A DNA stretch of 64,000 bases, from NCBI RefSeq assembly GCF_031143425.1, contig NC_090447.1, positions 26,874,238 through 26,938,237 on the forward strand. The letters run 5' to 3'. Position 1 is the stretch's first letter; every line of letters begins with the position of its first letter. The position numbers and the translations under genes were made by a program. Shown piece after piece: positions 1-9,512 of this stretch. The stretch comes from Pleurodeles waltl (taxonomy: Eukaryota > Chordata > Amphibia > Caudata > Salamandridae). The notes below the pieces were generated by a model. It did no database searches, was not told the origin of the DNA, and was given only the letters and a program-made list of their open reading frames with translations.

Positions 1-19
1 AAGGAGGCATTTCCTTACA
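1..19 (-). repeat. End of 3' LTR, cut by the window edge
   Basis: These bases match 7761-7779, the start of the 5' LTR read on the minus strand. They are followed by CAA and a run of ten C, the complement of a G-run polypurine tract. The rest of this LTR lies to the left of the window, so LTR-LTR divergence cannot be measured here. Confidence 0.85.
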
Positions 20-22
20 CAA

Positions 23-35
23 CCCCCCCCCCAAA
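23..35 (-). other. Polypurine tract of the autonomous element
   Basis: On the minus strand, TTT is followed by ten G and then TTG, immediately before the LTR. This is the expected place for the plus-strand primer in reverse transcription. The same TTCGTTTG(n)TTG layout precedes the 3' LTR of both Gag-protease elements, which ties the families together. Confidence 0.7.
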
Positions 36-50
36 CGAAAGAGGATGAGA

Positions 51-3000
51 CTAACCTTTCCCAAGAGAGTCTTCATTTTCTAAGTGGAAGAACCTGGAAA
101 GGCCATCTGCATTGGCATGGGCAGTCCCAGGTCTGTGTTCCACTATAAAGTCCATTCCCTGTAGGGAGATGGACCACCTCAACAGTTTAGGATTTTCACC
201 TTTCATTTGCATCAGCCATTTGAGAGGTCTGTGGTCAGTTTGAACTAGGAAGTGAGTCCCAAAGAGGTATGGTCTCAGCTTCTTCAGGGACCAAACCACA
301 GCAAAGGCCTCCCTCTCAATGGCACTCCAACGCTGCTCCCTGGGGAGTAACCTCCTGCTAATGAAAGCAACAGGCTGGTCAAGGCCATCATCATTTGTTT
401 GGGACAAAACTGCCCCTATCCCATGTTCAGAGGCATCTGTCTGCACAATGAACTGCTTAGAATAATCTGGAGCTTTTAGAACTGGTGCTGAGCACATTGC
501 TTGTTTCAGGGTGTCAAAGGCCTGTTGGCATTCCACAGTCCAGTTCACTTTCTTGGGCATTTTCTTGGAGGTGAGTTCAGTGAGGGCTGTCACAATGGAT
601 CCATATCCCTTCACAAACCTCCTGTAATACCCCGTCAAGCCAAGGAATGCCCTGACTTGAGTCTGGGTTTTTGGAGCTACCCAGTCCAGAATAGTCTGGA
701 TCTTGGGTTGGAGTGGCTGAACTTGGCCTCCACCTACAAGGTGGCCCAAGTAAACCACAGTTCCCTGCCCTATCTGGCATTTGGATGCCTTGATAGAGAG
801 GCCTGCAGATTGCAGAGCCTTCAAAACCTTCTTCAGGTGGACCAGGTGATCCTGCCAGGTGGAGCTAAAGACAGCAATATCATCAAGATAAGCTGTGCTA
901 AAGGACTCCAAGCCAGCAAGGACTTGATTCACCAACCTTTGGAAGGTGGCAGGGGCATTCTTTAAACCAAAGGGCATAACAGTAAACTGATAATGCCCAT
1001 CAGGTGTGGAGAATGCTGTTTTCTCTTTTGCTCCAGGTGCCATTTTTATTTGCCAGTACCCTGCTGTCAAGTCAAAGGTACTTAAGAATTTGGCAGCACC
1101 TAATTTATCTATGAGCTCATCAGCTCTAGGAATTGGATGAGCATCTGTCTTGGTGACAGAATTGAGCCCCCTGTAGTCCACACAAAACCTCATCTCTTTC
1201 TTTCCATCTTTGGTGTGAGGTTTGGGGACTAAGACCACTGGGCTAGCCCAGGGGCTGTCAGAGCGCTCAATTACTCCCAATTCCAGCATCTTGTGGACTT
1301 CCACCTTGATGCTTTCCTTAACATGGTCAGATTGTCTAAAGATTTTGTTCTTGACAGGCATGCTGTCTCCTGTGTCCACATCATGGGTACACAGGTGTGT
1401 CTGACCAGGGGTTAAGGAGAAGAGTTCAGGAAACTGTTGTAGGACTCTCCTACAATCAGCTTGCTGTTGGCCAGAGAGGGTGTCTGAGTAGATCACTCCA
1501 TCTACTGAGCCATCTTTTGGGTCTGATGACAGAAGATCAGGGAGAGGTTCACTCTCTGCCTCCTGATCCTCATCTGTTACCATCAACAGATTTACATCAG
1601 CCCTGTCATGGAAGAGCTTAAGGCGGTTCACATGGATCACCCTCTTGGGGCTCCTGCTTGTGCCCAGGTCCACCAGGTAGGTGACCTGACTCTTCCTTTC
1701 TAGCACTGGGTAAGGGCCACTCCATTTGTCCTGGAGTGCCCTGGGAGCCACAGGCTCCAGAACCCAGACTTTCTGCCCTGGTTGGAACTCAACCAGTGCA
1801 GCCTTTTGGTCATACCAAAACTTCTGGAGCTGTTGGCTGGCCTCAAGGTTTTTGGTTGCCTTTTCCATGTACTCTGCCATTCTAGAGCGAAGGCCAAGTA
1901 CATAGTCCACTATGTCTTGTTTAGGCTCATGAAGAGGTCTCTCCCAGCCTTCTTTAACAAGAGCAAGTGGTCCCCTTACAGGATGACCAAACAGAAGTTC
2001 AAAGGGTGAGAATCCTACTCCCTTCTGTGGCACCTCTCTGTAAGCGAAAAGCAGACATGGCAAGAGGACATCCCATCTCCTTTTGAGCTTTTCTGGGAGC
2101 CCCATGATCATGCCTTTTAATGTCTTGTTGAATCTCTCAACTAAGCCATTAGTTTGTGGATGGTATGGTGTAGTGAATTTGTAAGTCACTCCACACTCAT
2201 TCCACATGTGTTTTAGGTATGCTGACATGAAGTTGGTACCTCTGTCAGACACCACCTCCTTAGGGAAACCCACTCTGGTAAAGATACCAATGAGGGCCTT
2301 GGCTACTGCAGGGGCAGTAGTCGACCTAAGGGGAATAGCTTCAGGATACCTAGTAGCATGATCCACTACTACTAGGATGTACATATTTCCTGAGGCTGTG
2401 GGAGGTTCCAGTGGACCAACTATGTCCACACCCACTCTTTCAAAGGGGACCAACACCACTGGAAGTGGAATGAGGGGGGCCTTTGGGTGCCCACCTGTCT
2501 TACCACTGGATTGACAGGTGGGGCAGGAGAGGCAAAACTCCTTAACCTTCTGGGACATATTGGGCCAGTAGAAGTGGTTGACTAACCTCTCCCACGTCTT
2601 GGTTTGTCCCAAATGCCCGGCAAGGGGAATATCATGGGCTAAGGTCAGAATAAACTCTCTGAACGACTGAGGCACTACCACTCTCCTAGTGGCACCAGGT
2701 TTGGGGTCTCTGGCCTCAGTGTACAGGAGTCCATCTTCCCAATAGACCCTATGTGTTCCATTTTTCTTGCCCTTGGACTCTTCAGCAGCTTGCTGCCTAA
2801 GGCCTTCAAGAGAGGGACAGGTTTCTTGTCCCTTACACAGCTCCTCCTTTGAGGGTCCCCCTGGGCCTAAGAGCTCAACCTGATAAGGTTCAAGTTCCAA
2901 AGGCTCAGTTCCCTCAGAGGGCAGAACTTCTTCCTGAGAAGAGAGGTTCCCTTTTTCTGACTGTGTTGCAGTTGGTTTCCCAACTGACTTTCCTTTTCTC

Positions 3001-4832
3001 TTGGTAGGCTGGGCCATTTTTCCAGACTCCAGCTCTACTTTTTCACCCTGTGCCTTGCACTGTGCTCTTGTTTTTACACACACCAGTTCAGGGATACCCA
3101 GCATGGCTGCATGGGTTTTTAGCTCTACCTCAGCCCATGCTGAGGACTCCAGGTCATTTCCAAGCAGACAGTCTACTGGGATGTTTGAGGAGACCACCAC
3201 CTGTTTCAGGCCATTGACCCCTCCCCATTCTAAAGTTACCATTGCCATGGGATGTGCTTTAGTTTGATTGTCAGCATTGGTGACTGTATAAGTTTTTCCA
3301 GTCAGGTATTGGCCAGGGGAAACCAGTTTTTCTGTCACCATGGTGACACTGGCACCTGTATCCCTCAGGCCCTCTACACTTGTCCCATTAATAAAGAGCT
3401 GCTGCCTGTATTTTTGCATGTTAGGGGGCCAGGCAGCTAGTGTGGCTAAATCCACCCCACCCTCAGAGACTAGAGTAGCTTCAGTGTGGACCCTGATTTG
3501 CTCTGGGCACACTGTTGATCCCACTTGGAGACTAGCCATTCCAGTGTTACCTGGATTGGAGTTTGGAGTGGAACTTTTCTTGGGACAGGCCTTGTCTCCA
3601 GTTTGGTGTCCAGACTGACTACAGTTTCGACACCAGGCCTTTTTGGGATCAAAGTTTTTACCCTTGTACCCAGGATTGGTTTGTGAAGAGGCTCTGGGCC
3701 CACCCTCCTGTGCAGGTTTTTGGGGGCCTTTAGAAGACTCTTGACTATTTTTATTTTTGGCTGTCTCACCACCTTTCCCCTGGGGAGGTTTTGTGACCCC
3801 TTTCTTTTGGTCACCCCCTGTGGAAGTTTTGGACACCCTAGTCTTGACCCAATGGTCCGCCTTCTTTCCCAATTCTTGGGGAGAAATTGGTCCTAGGTCT
3901 ACCAGATGCTGATGCAGTTTATCATTGAAACAATTACTTAACAGGTGTTCTTTTACAAATAAATTGTACAGCCCATCATAATTACTTACACCACTGCCTT
4001 GAATCCAACCATCTAGTGTTTTTACTGAGTAGTCTACAAAGTCAACCCAGGTCTGGCTCGAGGATTTTTGAGCCCCCCTGAATCTAATCCTATACTCCTC
4101 AGTGGAGAATCCAAAGCCCTCAATCAGGGTACCCTTCATGAGGTCATAAGATTCTGCATCTTGTCCAGAGAGTGTGAGGAGTCTATCCCTACACTTTCCT
4201 GTGAACATTTCCCAAAGGAGAGCACCCCAGTGAGATCTGTTCACTTTTCTGGCTACACAAGCCCTCTCAAAAGCTGTGAACCATTTGGTGATGTCATCAC
4301 CATCTTCATATTTAGTTACAATCCCTTTAGGGATTTTCAACATGTCAGGAGAATCTCTGACCCTATTTATGTTGCTGCCACCATTGATGGGTCCTAGGCC
4401 CATCTCTTGTCTTTCCCTCTCTATGGCTAGGATCTGTCTTTCCAAAGCCAATCTTTTGGCCATCCTGGCTAACTGGATGTCCTCTTCACTGGAGTTATCC
4501 TCAGTGATTTCAGAGGTGTTGGTCTCTCCTGTGAGGGAACCAGCATCTCTGACTATTATTTTTGGAGTCAGGGTTTGAGGGACCCTGTTCTCCCTAGATA
4601 GGACTGGTAGGGGGGAATTTTCCTCCAAGTCACTATCCTCTTCCTCTGAGTTGCCACCCTCAGAGGGGTTGGCCTTTTCAAACTCTGCCAAAAGCTCCTG
4701 GAGCTGTATTTTGGTAGGTTTGGGGCCCATTGTTATTTTCTTTATTTTACAGAGTGACCTTAGCTCCCTCATTTTAAGATGGAGGTAAGGTGTGGTGTCG
4801 AGTTCCACCACAGTCACATCTGTGCTAGACAT
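51..4832 (-). CDS. Gag-protease-integrase-RT-RNase H polyprotein
   Basis: A 1593-residue ORF. Residues 18-52 resemble a SAP-type helix-extended-loop-helix. Residues 118-147 are a charged coiled-coil candidate. Residues 170-335 are a capsid-like region of the SCAN-related type known from Gmr1 Gag. A CCHC-type knuckle (CRNCSQSGHQTGDKAC) lies near 398-413. The aspartic protease has DTGAS near 491 and LLGND near 554. Integrase follows: an HHCC zinc-binding region at about 732-770, the D, D, E core near 802, 861 and 898, and a GPY/F-like module near 1036-1070. RT has YLDD near 1312. RNase H has TDAS near 1460 and TDHRPL near 1531. Gag and Pol are fused without a frameshift or readthrough stop. The start at 4832 follows the A/T-rich leader and gives the full SAP-like N-terminus. 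It acts in particle assembly, reverse transcription and integration. Confidence 0.95.
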   Translation of the reverse strand: MSSTDVTVVELDTTPYLHLKMRELRSLCKIKKITMGPKPTKIQLQELLAEFEKANPSEGGNSEEEDSDLEENSPLPVLSRENRVPQTLTPKIIVRDAGSLTGETNTSEITEDNSSEEDIQLARMAKRLALERQILAIERERQEMGLGPINGGSNINRVRDSPDMLKIPKGIVTKYEDGDDITKWFTAFERACVARKVNRSHWGALLWEMFTGKCRDRLLTLSGQDAESYDLMKGTLIEGFGFSTEEYRIRFRGAQKSSSQTWVDFVDYSVKTLDGWIQGSGVSNYDGLYNLFVKEHLLSNCFNDKLHQHLVDLGPISPQELGKKADHWVKTRVSKTSTGGDQKKGVTKPPQGKGGETAKNKNSQESSKGPQKPAQEGGPRASSQTNPGYKGKNFDPKKAWCRNCSQSGHQTGDKACPKKSSTPNSNPGNTGMASLQVGSTVCPEQIRVHTEATLVSEGGVDLATLAAWPPNMQKYRQQLFINGTSVEGLRDTGASVTMVTEKLVSPGQYLTGKTYTVTNADNQTKAHPMAMVTLEWGGVNGLKQVVVSSNIPVDCLLGNDLESSAWAEVELKTHAAMLGIPELVCVKTRAQCKAQGEKVELESGKMAQPTKRKGKSVGKPTATQSEKGNLSSQEEVLPSEGTEPLELEPYQVELLGPGGPSKEELCKGQETCPSLEGLRQQAAEESKGKKNGTHRVYWEDGLLYTEARDPKPGATRRVVVPQSFREFILTLAHDIPLAGHLGQTKTWERLVNHFYWPNMSQKVKEFCLSCPTCQSSGKTGGHPKAPLIPLPVVLVPFERVGVDIVGPLEPPTASGNMYILVVVDHATRYPEAIPLRSTTAPAVAKALIGIFTRVGFPKEVVSDRGTNFMSAYLKHMWNECGVTYKFTTPYHPQTNGLVERFNKTLKGMIMGLPEKLKRRWDVLLPCLLFAYREVPQKGVGFSPFELLFGHPVRGPLALVKEGWERPLHEPKQDIVDYVLGLRSRMAEYMEKATKNLEASQQLQKFWYDQKAALVEFQPGQKVWVLEPVAPRALQDKWSGPYPVLERKSQVTYLVDLGTSRSPKRVIHVNRLKLFHDRADVNLLMVTDEDQEAESEPLPDLLSSDPKDGSVDGVIYSDTLSGQQQADCRRVLQQFPELFSLTPGQTHLCTHDVDTGDSMPVKNKIFRQSDHVKESIKVEVHKMLELGVIERSDSPWASPVVLVPKPHTKDGKKEMRFCVDYRGLNSVTKTDAHPIPRADELIDKLGAAKFLSTFDLTAGYWQIKMAPGAKEKTAFSTPDGHYQFTVMPFGLKNAPATFQRLVNQVLAGLESFSTAYLDDIAVFSSTWQDHLVHLKKVLKALQSAGLSIKASKCQIGQGTVVYLGHLVGGGQVQPLQPKIQTILDWVAPKTQTQVRAFLGLTGYYRRFVKGYGSIVTALTELTSKKMPKKVNWTVECQQAFDTLKQAMCSAPVLKAPDYSKQFIVQTDASEHGIGAVLSQTNDDGLDQPVAFISRRLLPREQRWSAIEREAFAVVWSLKKLRPYLFGTHFLVQTDHRPLKWLMQMKGENPKLLRWSISLQGMDFIVEHRPGTAHANADGLSRFFHLENEDSLGKG

Positions 4833-5096
4833 TTTGCTTCTAAAAGTTGGAATACTTTTTAGGAATCTAAAACTGGTTCTAGAATCTAATTCAAACTTTT
4901 ACAAACTTTTAAACTCTAAAAGAAATGCTAAACAGGATCTAACACAAGGCCCTAGCAGGTCTTTTAAGAATTTAGAAAACTTTTCAAATTGCAAAAATCA
5001 ATTTCTAATGACAATTTTGGAATTTGTCGTGTGATCAGGTATTGGCTGAGTAGTCCAGCAAATGCAAAGTCTTGTACCCCACCGCTGATCCACCAA
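4833..5096 (-). promoter_or_regulatory. Untranslated leader with primer-binding site
   Basis: On the minus strand, directly inside the LTR, the sequence TTGGTGGATCAGCGGTGGGG (5077-5096) resembles the complement of a vertebrate tRNA-Leu 3' end (TGGTGGCAGCGGTGGGATTC), with two extra bases (AT) after TGGTGG. The tRNA end is from general knowledge, not from this window. The rest of the leader is A/T-rich with several AAAAGTTT-like motifs, which recur in the leaders of the Gag-protease elements and may be part of a packaging or structural signal. Confidence 0.6.
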
Positions 5097-5358
5097 TGTA
5101 GGAAGTTGGCTCTGTATGTGCTATTTCAAAGTAAGGAATAGCATGCACAGAGTCCAAGGGTTCCCCTTAGAGGTAAAATAGTGGTAAAAAGAGATAATAC
5201 TAATGCTCTATTTTGTGGTAGTGTGGTTGAGCAGTAGGCTTATCCAAGGAGTAGTGTTAAGCATTTGTTGTACATACACATAGGCAATAAATGAGGTACA
5301 CACACTCAGAGACAAATCCAGCCAATAGGTTTTTGTATAGAAAAATATCTTTTCTTAG

Positions 5359-5364
5359 TTTATT
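5359..5364 (-). terminator. Candidate poly(A) signal in the 5' LTR
   Basis: TTTATT on the plus strand is AATAAA on the minus strand. It lies about 260 bp before the inner LTR edge, as in the other LTRs. Unlike those, it is not inside the AATAAAG/CTTTATT palindrome. Confidence 0.5.
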
Positions 5365-6555
5365 TTAAGAACCACAGGTTCAAATTCTACATGTAATATC
5401 TCATTCGAAAGGTATTGCAGGTAAGTACTTTAGGAACTTTAAATCATAAAAATTGCATGTATACTTTTCAAGTTATTGACAAATAGCTGTTTTAAAAGTG
5501 GACACAGTGCAATTTTCACAGTTCCTAGGGGAGGTAAGTATTTGTTAGGTTAACCAGGTAAGTAGGACACTTACAGGGCTTAGTTCTTGGTCCAAAGTAG
5601 CCCACCGTTGGGGGTTCAGAGCAACCCCAAAGTTACCACACCAGCAGCTCAGGGCCGGTCAGGTGCAGAGTTCAAAGTGGTGCCCAAAACACATAGGCTT
5701 CAATGGAGAAGGGGGTGCCCCGGTTCCAGTCTGCCAGCAGGTAAGTACCCGCGTCTTCGGAGGGCAGACCAGGGGGGTTTTGTAGGGCACCGGGGGGGGC
5801 ACAAGCCCACACAGGAATTTCACCCTCAGCAGCGCGGGGGCGGCCGGGTGCAGTGTAGAAACAAGCGTCGGGTTTGTAGTGTTAGTCTATGGGAGATCTA
5901 GGGATCTCCTCAGCGCTGCAGGCAGGCAAGGGGGGGGTTCCTCGGGGAAACCTCCACTTGGGCAAGGGAGAGGGACTCCTGGGGGTCACTTCTCCAGTGA
6001 AAGTCCGGTCCTTCAGGTCCTGGGGGCTGCGGGTGCATGGTCTCTCCCAGGCGTTGGGTTTTGGATTCAAGGAGTCGCGGTCAGGGGAAGCCTCGGGATT
6101 CCCTCTGCAGGCGGCGCTGTGGGGGTTCAGGGGGGACAGGTTTTTGTACTCACAGTATCAGAGTAGTCCTGGGGTCCATCCTGAGGTGTTGGATCTCCAC
6201 CAGCCGAGTCGGGGTCGCCGGGTGCAGTGTTGCAAGTCTCACGCTTCTTGCGGGGAGCTTGCAGGGTTCTTTCAAGGCTGCTGGAAACAAAGTTGCAGCC
6301 TTTCTTGGAGCAGGTCCGCTGTCCTCGGGAGTTTCTTGTCTTTTCGAAGCAGGGGCAGTCCTCAGAGGATGTCGAGGTCGCTGGTCCCTTTGGAAGGCGT
6401 CGCTGGAGCAGGATCTTTGGAAGGCAGGAGACAGGCCGGTGAGTTTCTGGAGCCAAGGCAGTTGTCGTCTTCTGGTATTCCTCTGCAGGGGTTTTCAGCT
6501 AGGCAGTCCTTCTTCTTGTAGTTGCAGGAATCTAATTTTCTAGGGTTCAGGGTAG

Positions 6556-6578
6556 CCCTTAAATACTAAATTTAAGGG
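6556..6578 (-). promoter_or_regulatory. TATA-like palindrome, candidate core promoter
   Basis: CCCTTAAAT and ATTTAAGGG form perfect 9-base arms around ACTAA, giving a TATA-like box on each strand. On the minus strand, TATTTAAGGGCTACCCTG is followed by GAACCCTAGA. The old related LTR at 8443-8470 keeps TATTTAGG followed by GAACCCTAGA, so this block is conserved across LTR families. Transcription would start a few tens of bases downstream, near 6530. Confidence 0.4.
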
Positions 6579-6691
6579 CGTGTTTAGGTCTGGGGGGTTA
6601 GTAGCCAATGGCTACTAGCCCTGAGGGTGGGTACACCCTCTTCGTGCCTCCTCCCAAGGGGAGGGGGTCACAATCCTAACCCTATTGGGGG

Positions 6692-6718
6692 AATCCTCCA
6701 TCTGCAAGATGGAGGATT
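6692..6718. repeat. 12-bp perfect hairpin in the LTR
   Basis: AATCCTCCATCT and AGATGGAGGATT flank a 3-base loop (GCA). It lies upstream of the putative promoter of the autonomous element, in its U3 region. A decayed version (TTCCTCCA...TGGAAGGA) is visible at 8262-8285 in the older LTR. Confidence 0.6.
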
Positions 6719-7779
6719 TCTAAAAGTTAGAGTCACCTCAGCTCAGGACACCTTAGGGGCTGTCCTGACTGGCCAGTGACTCCTCCTTGTTGCTTTCTTT
6801 GTTCCCTCCAGCCTTGCCGCCAAAAGTGGGGGCCGTGGCCGGAGGGGGCGGGCAACTCCACTAAGCTGGAGTGCCCTGCTGGGCTGTGACAAAGGGGTGA
6901 GCCTTTGAGGCTCACCGCCAGGTGTCACAGCTCCTGCCTGGGGGAGGTGTTAGCATCTCCACCCAGTGCAGGCTTTGTTACTGGCCTCAGAGTGACAAAG
7001 GCACTCTCCCCATGGGGCCAGCAACATGTCTCTAGTGTGGCAGGCTGCTGGAACTAGTCAGCCTACACAGACAGTCGGTTAAGTTTCAGGGGGCACCTCT
7101 AAGGTGCCCTCTGGGGTGTATTTTGCAATAAAATGTACACTGGCATCAGTGTGCATTTATTGTGCTGAGAAGTTTGATACCAAACTTCCCAGTTTTCAGT
7201 GTAGCCATTATGGTGCTGTGGAGTTCGTGTTTGACAGACTCCCAGACCATATACTCTTATGGCTACCCTGCACTTACAATGTCTAAGGTTTTGTTTAGAC
7301 ACTGTAGGGGTACCATGCTCATGCACTGGTACCCTCACCTATGGTATAGTGCACCCTGCCTTAGGGCTGTAAGGCCTGCTAGAGGGGTGTCTTACCTATA
7401 CTGCATAGGCAGTGAGAGGCTGGCATGGCACCCTGAGGGGAGTGCCATGTCGACTTACTCGTTTTGTCCTCACTAGCACACACAAGCTGGCAAGCAGTGT
7501 GTCTGTGCTGAGTGAGAGGTCTCCAGGGTGGCATAAGACATGCTGCAGCCCTTAGAGACCTTCCTTGGCATCAGGGCCCTTGGTACTAGAAGTACCAGTT
7601 ACAAGGGACTTATCTGGATGCCAGGGTCTGCCAATTGTGGATACAAAAGTACAGGTTAGGGAAAGAACACTGGTGCTGGGGCCTGGTTAGCAGGCCTCAG
7701 CACACTTTCAATTGTAAACATAGCATCAGCAAAGGCAAAAAGTCAGGGGGCAACCATGCCAAGGAGGCATTTCCTTACA

Positions 7780-7925
7780 ACAGGCATACATATTAGGCCA
7801 CAGACTATGAGCAGTGGGGTCATGGCTAGCAGGATCCCAGTGAGACAGGCAAAACACACTGACACACACAAACAAACAGTCACAAAGTGGGGGTAACCAT
7901 GCTAGAAAGAGGCTACTTTCCTGCA
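7780..7925 (-). repeat. Right end of a solo LTR split by the autonomous element
   Basis: It matches 40294-40439, the last 146 bp of the solo LTR at 37498-40439. The autonomous element inserted inside this older LTR in copy A only. The missing left part should lie beyond the left edge of the window. Confidence 0.8.
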
Positions 7926-9414
7926 GGCACCGAATGGTGAAAACCAAGACAGAGTTCTGGCCCCTTGAGGTGAGAACTAATGCTCTTGAGGGCTCAGAAC
8001 AAAGGCCTGCTATGGGCAGAAGTGTGATCTCATCTCCCAGGCAGGATGGACATTTCAGGGCAAAGAGCTTCAAAGGCCTTGCCACCTTTGAAATGCGACC
8101 TAGGCCTCTCCAAATGGTGGAGGAGGCCGACCCCCAGTTCCTTACCGCACTTTAGGTGGCAGGACTTGCGGGAAAATTAGGTAAATTAGGAGGAGTGCCC
8201 ACTTGATGTTAGTCCAACCCCTAGGGTGGATGAGCTGAAGTGGACACTACTTTTTAAATTCCTCCATTTTGCATGGAAGGAGTTAGGCCAATAGGGTGAA
8301 GGCTATGCCTACTTCCCAAAGGAAGTGGTCATCAGAAGGGTGTAGTTTCCCTAAAGGTGTGCACCCGGCCTCCCCAAAAGGTGTGTAGCCTATTGGCTAC
8401 CACCTGGCACTCCCTGAAATGCCCCTAACTTCAGTATTTAGGTGGCATTCGTGAACCCTAGAAGAAGATTCCTGTCAACTTAAGAAGAGCCGGACAAAAC
8501 AGAAGTCTCCTAGCAGAGAAGACTGAAGGCACCAACTGACTTGTCCCCAGCCCTACCGGCCTGTCTACAGCCTTCAAAGAAACCTGTGCCCAGAAGATGA
8601 TTGTCCTGCAGCCCAGTGACCTCCAAAGCCTTGGGAGGACTGCCTGACTTCAATAAAGAACAAGAACTCCAGTGGACAGCGTACCTGTCCAAAAGAAACA
8701 TCTCCAAAGAAGAAAGAAGTCTGCCTGAGGAACCGCAAATACGCCACCTGGAACCACTTCTGCACCTGACGTCCACGGGCCGAGTCCAAGTGGCCCACCA
8801 GTACAGTGAAGGTTCCCCAGCGCTTTTGACCCAGGGTCCATCACGGGCTGACCCCTCCCAGACTCCACAGCAACACCTGCAGCCTAAACCCAGGAGCTCC
8901 CCTTGACCACAACCTGCCCAGTAGGCAGTTTCTGATGCCAAAAGACACCCCTGCACCCAAAGCCCCCGGGCTTTGGGGAGCAAAACCGTTAGTGTCCCTA
9001 AAACCCCTGGCATCTTAACTTATCTGGGCAGCTGTGGGTTGACCTCTCCTGCCCCGCTGGCCAGAGCCTGCAACCCATTTCTGAAAGTGATCTCCTGCTT
9101 TGACTAACATTGGGAGCCCAAAGCCGTGTTGACACTCTGCACCCGGCCGCGCCTGTGCCGCTGAGGGTGTAAGTTTGGTGCTTCCTTGTGGCACCCCTTG
9201 TCCTTGCTTCAACCTCAGGAGGTCCCCTGACCCTGTTTCACTCACCTGTAAGGAGCACTACAGCAGATACTTCCTGTCTTCATTGGATAGCATTAGGAGC
9301 CCGATGCTGTGTTGGCACTCTTCACCCAGCCTCCCCTGTCCTGTTGGGGGTGTGAGTTTGGTGCTGCCTTGTGGCCCCCCCGGTGCTTGCCTCAACCCCC
9401 ACAGATCAACCTCT

Positions 9415-9419
9415 GACAC
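9415..9419 (+). repeat. Target-site duplication, left (GACAC)
   Basis: GACAC directly precedes the TGTGAGAAGG start of the 5' LTR and is repeated at 18669-18673. The unoccupied duplicate locus reads CTCTGACACCACCTG once, near 41926-41940, which confirms a 5-bp duplication. Confidence 0.97.
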
Positions 9420-9512
9420 TGTGAGAAGGTAGCCTCTTTCTAGCCTTGTTACCCCCACTTTTGGCCTGTTTGTGAGTGTATGTCAGGGTGTTTGTCACTG
9501 TTTTCACTGTCT

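Larger units (their letters stand above)
1..7779 (-). mobile_element. Autonomous Gmr1-like Ty3/gypsy LTR retrotransposon
   Basis: The element runs right to left: 5' LTR 5097-7779, primer site and leader 4833-5096, one gag-pol ORF 51-4832, polypurine tract 23-35, and the last 19 bp of the 3' LTR at 1-19. Those 19 bp are identical to 7761-7779. The Pol order is protease, integrase, RT, RNase H, which is the Ty1/copia-like order known for the Gmr1 clade of Ty3/gypsy elements. The ORF has no internal stop and the motifs I checked are present, so the copy looks young and possibly functional. No env ORF is seen. The right flank starts ACAGG (7780-7784). The duplicate locus at 40294 has one ACAGG and no insertion, so ACAGG is the likely target duplication, with its left copy outside the window. 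Confidence 0.93.
5097..7779 (-). repeat. 5' LTR of the autonomous element (2683 bp)
   Basis: On the plus strand it begins TGTAGGAAG and ends TTCCTTACA, so it has the TG...CA ends of an LTR. The inner end is followed by a primer-binding site. Read on the minus strand, its opening (TGTAAGGAAATGCC...GGTTGCCCCC) resembles the openings of the other LTR families here (TGTRGGAAAGT...GTTACCCCC). It contains a TATA-like palindrome at 6556-6578, a 12-bp hairpin at 6692-6718 and an AATAAA at 5359-5364 (minus). Confidence 0.9.

Noticed and set aside
1..7779. Endogenous retrovirus with env
   Set aside because: No env-like ORF lies between RNase H and the 3' LTR; only about 30 bases separate the stop codon from the LTR. 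The domain order is Gmr1-like Ty3/gypsy, not retroviral.
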